Source: Hydractinia symbiolongicarpus
Taxonomy: Eukaryota; Cnidaria; Hydrozoa; Anthoathecata; Hydractiniidae
Reading direction: 5' to 3'
Length of the DNA stretch: 64,000 bases
NCBI RefSeq assembly: GCF_029227915.1
Contig: NC_079886.1
Location: forward strand, 9,879,501 to 9,943,500
The notes below the pieces were generated by a model, which had not been told where the DNA came from, made no database searches, and saw nothing but the letters and a program-made list of their open reading frames with translations. Shown piece after piece: positions 63,141 to 64,000 of this stretch. The translations under genes and the position numbers were made by a program. Each line of letters starts with the position of its first letter. The stretch's first letter is position 1.

Positions 63141-63767
63141 ATCATTTTTACTTCGGCATTAAATATGGCTTCCTTTAGTCGCACTTATTACCCAGATCCC
63201 CGACTTACCCGGATTTTATTGCGGGAGTATATATTTGGGTAAAACAGGATAAAGAAATGTTGAATGATGATGTGTTTTTTTGGAAGAAATTTATTTACAT
63301 TTTTTACAAAACCATTTCCTTCGTGACAAAGCTTGGACATTCGCATTCCACAAAGTATCCGGCAGAACAAAATTTTCGATTTGATTTATTTCTAGCTTTT
63401 ATTTTTTCTTTATAATATCCAAGAATAATAAAAAAAAACTTTGACAACTTACCATCTAGATTTTCACTATTCATTTTCATTATTATTTTTATTATTTCAT
63501 TTTCATTATTATTTTCATTATAGTTTTATTTATTCCCATTATTGAACATGGATTACAGTTCGAAAGGTTTATTTTAGTTGAAAACTTCAACGGTATACAA
63601 AATCTCAAAACACGTGCGTGTGCCTCCAGGCTTTTCCGCAAACTCCTGCTAAATGCGCACCCAATGCATTTTGGTATTACGCAACATACGTCATATTTGA
63701 ATGACGTAATTTTTAATAATAATTTAAATTTAAACCACGGAATCGCATTTTGGATAAAGCATCTTCC
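63141..63767. mobile_element. second, inverted member of the GGAAGATGC transposon family
   Basis: Ends at 63767 with CGCATTTTGGATAAAGCATC followed by TTCC, the terminal repeat of the 52964 element. The segment 63405-63767 is the inverted match of 53059-53396, and 63142-63209 matches 53910-53975 inverted (TATTTAATGCCGAAG shared). The sequence between these blocks differs from the first copy. The other terminus is not identifiable, so the left boundary is approximate. Confidence 0.7.
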
Positions 63768-63795
63768 GAGTTTAGCATTCATAAAAACAAAAAAC

Positions 63796-63889
63796 ATGGC
63801 GGAGGCAAGCACTAAGGATGAGCAAAAAATATCTGCTGAGGAAGTTTGTACAGATGATAGCAACAAAATCAATAGGCGTGTCTCTCTAG
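63796..63889 (+). CDS. first coding exon of an unidentified gene, continues beyond the window
   Basis: ATG in a good context (AACATGGCGG) opens 31 codons plus one base, MAEASTKDEQKISAEEVCTD then DSNKINRRVSL, followed by a donor GTAACC after CTCTCTAG. Composition (acidic, MAEAS start) is like a cytosolic or nuclear protein N-terminus, and RRVS would fit a basophilic kinase site. The next exon is not in the window. The transposon copy ends only 28 bp upstream of the ATG, so the transcription start may lie inside it. Could also be a chance frame. Confidence 0.4.
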
Positions 63890-64000
63890 GTAACCTGTTA
63901 CATTTACGTTTCTATTGCTGTAATACAGATGTTTGAAAATATTGGTTTAGGTTCAGTTTATCAGTCAGGGAAAACTTTTAAATATGCTCTGGTAAAGTAT

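Overview
The window is from an animal nuclear genome. It is AT-rich, its genes are interrupted by many GT-AG introns, and it carries several classes of eukaryotic transposon. Domain content (SEA, EGF, TSP1, PA28gamma, METTL2, MARCH, SLC25A1) is metazoan. The mix of DIRS, Harbinger, jockey/CR1-like LINEs and tRNA-derived SINEs fits a non-bilaterian marine invertebrate, and a cnidarian is my best guess. This is inference; no species-specific marker was seen. I rebuilt six spliced genes by hand. In each, intron phases agree across all junctions and the summed exon length is a multiple of three. A seventh gene starts at the right edge. || Layout. 1-1034 (-): 5' part of a DIRS-like retrotransposon. 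2050-5472 (-): cell-surface protein with signal peptide, SEA, EGF, TSP1, one transmembrane helix and a cytoplasmic tail (8 exons, 451 aa). 6984-13742 (-): proteasome activator PA28gamma/PSME3 (13 exons, 257 aa), with a 922-bp transposon in one intron and a fully open, repeat-bearing intron. 13936-15531 (+): LINE reverse transcriptase with one stop. 17725-24261 (+): METTL2-type tRNA m3C methyltransferase (10 exons, 334 aa). 27812-30988: a complete PIF/Harbinger transposon with both ORFs intact, long terminal inverted repeats and a TTA target duplication. 35237-36994 (+): MARCH1/8-like RING-CH membrane ubiquitin ligase (2 exons, 338 aa). 42086-47181 (-): multi-pass membrane protein resembling fungal UPF0658 (11 exons, 581 aa). 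49630-52023 (+): LINE with one frameshift. 52964-54042: non-autonomous DNA transposon with 9-bp target duplication. 54390-55900 (+): decayed LINE. 56768-60471 (+): mitochondrial citrate carrier SLC25A1 (6 exons, 320 aa). 63141-63767: inverted second copy of the 52964 element family. 63796 onward (+): first coding exon of an unidentified gene. || The genes are independent housekeeping or membrane functions; I see no operon-like or pathway cluster. Most of the remaining sequence is transposon-derived. Beyond the large elements there is a family of very short MITEs (57-120 bp) with CAACCTCG...CGAGGTTG ends and 9-bp target duplications, a SINE with a tRNA-like head present twice, and a second small repeat family (ATAGCCGTATTC...CCACGGG).
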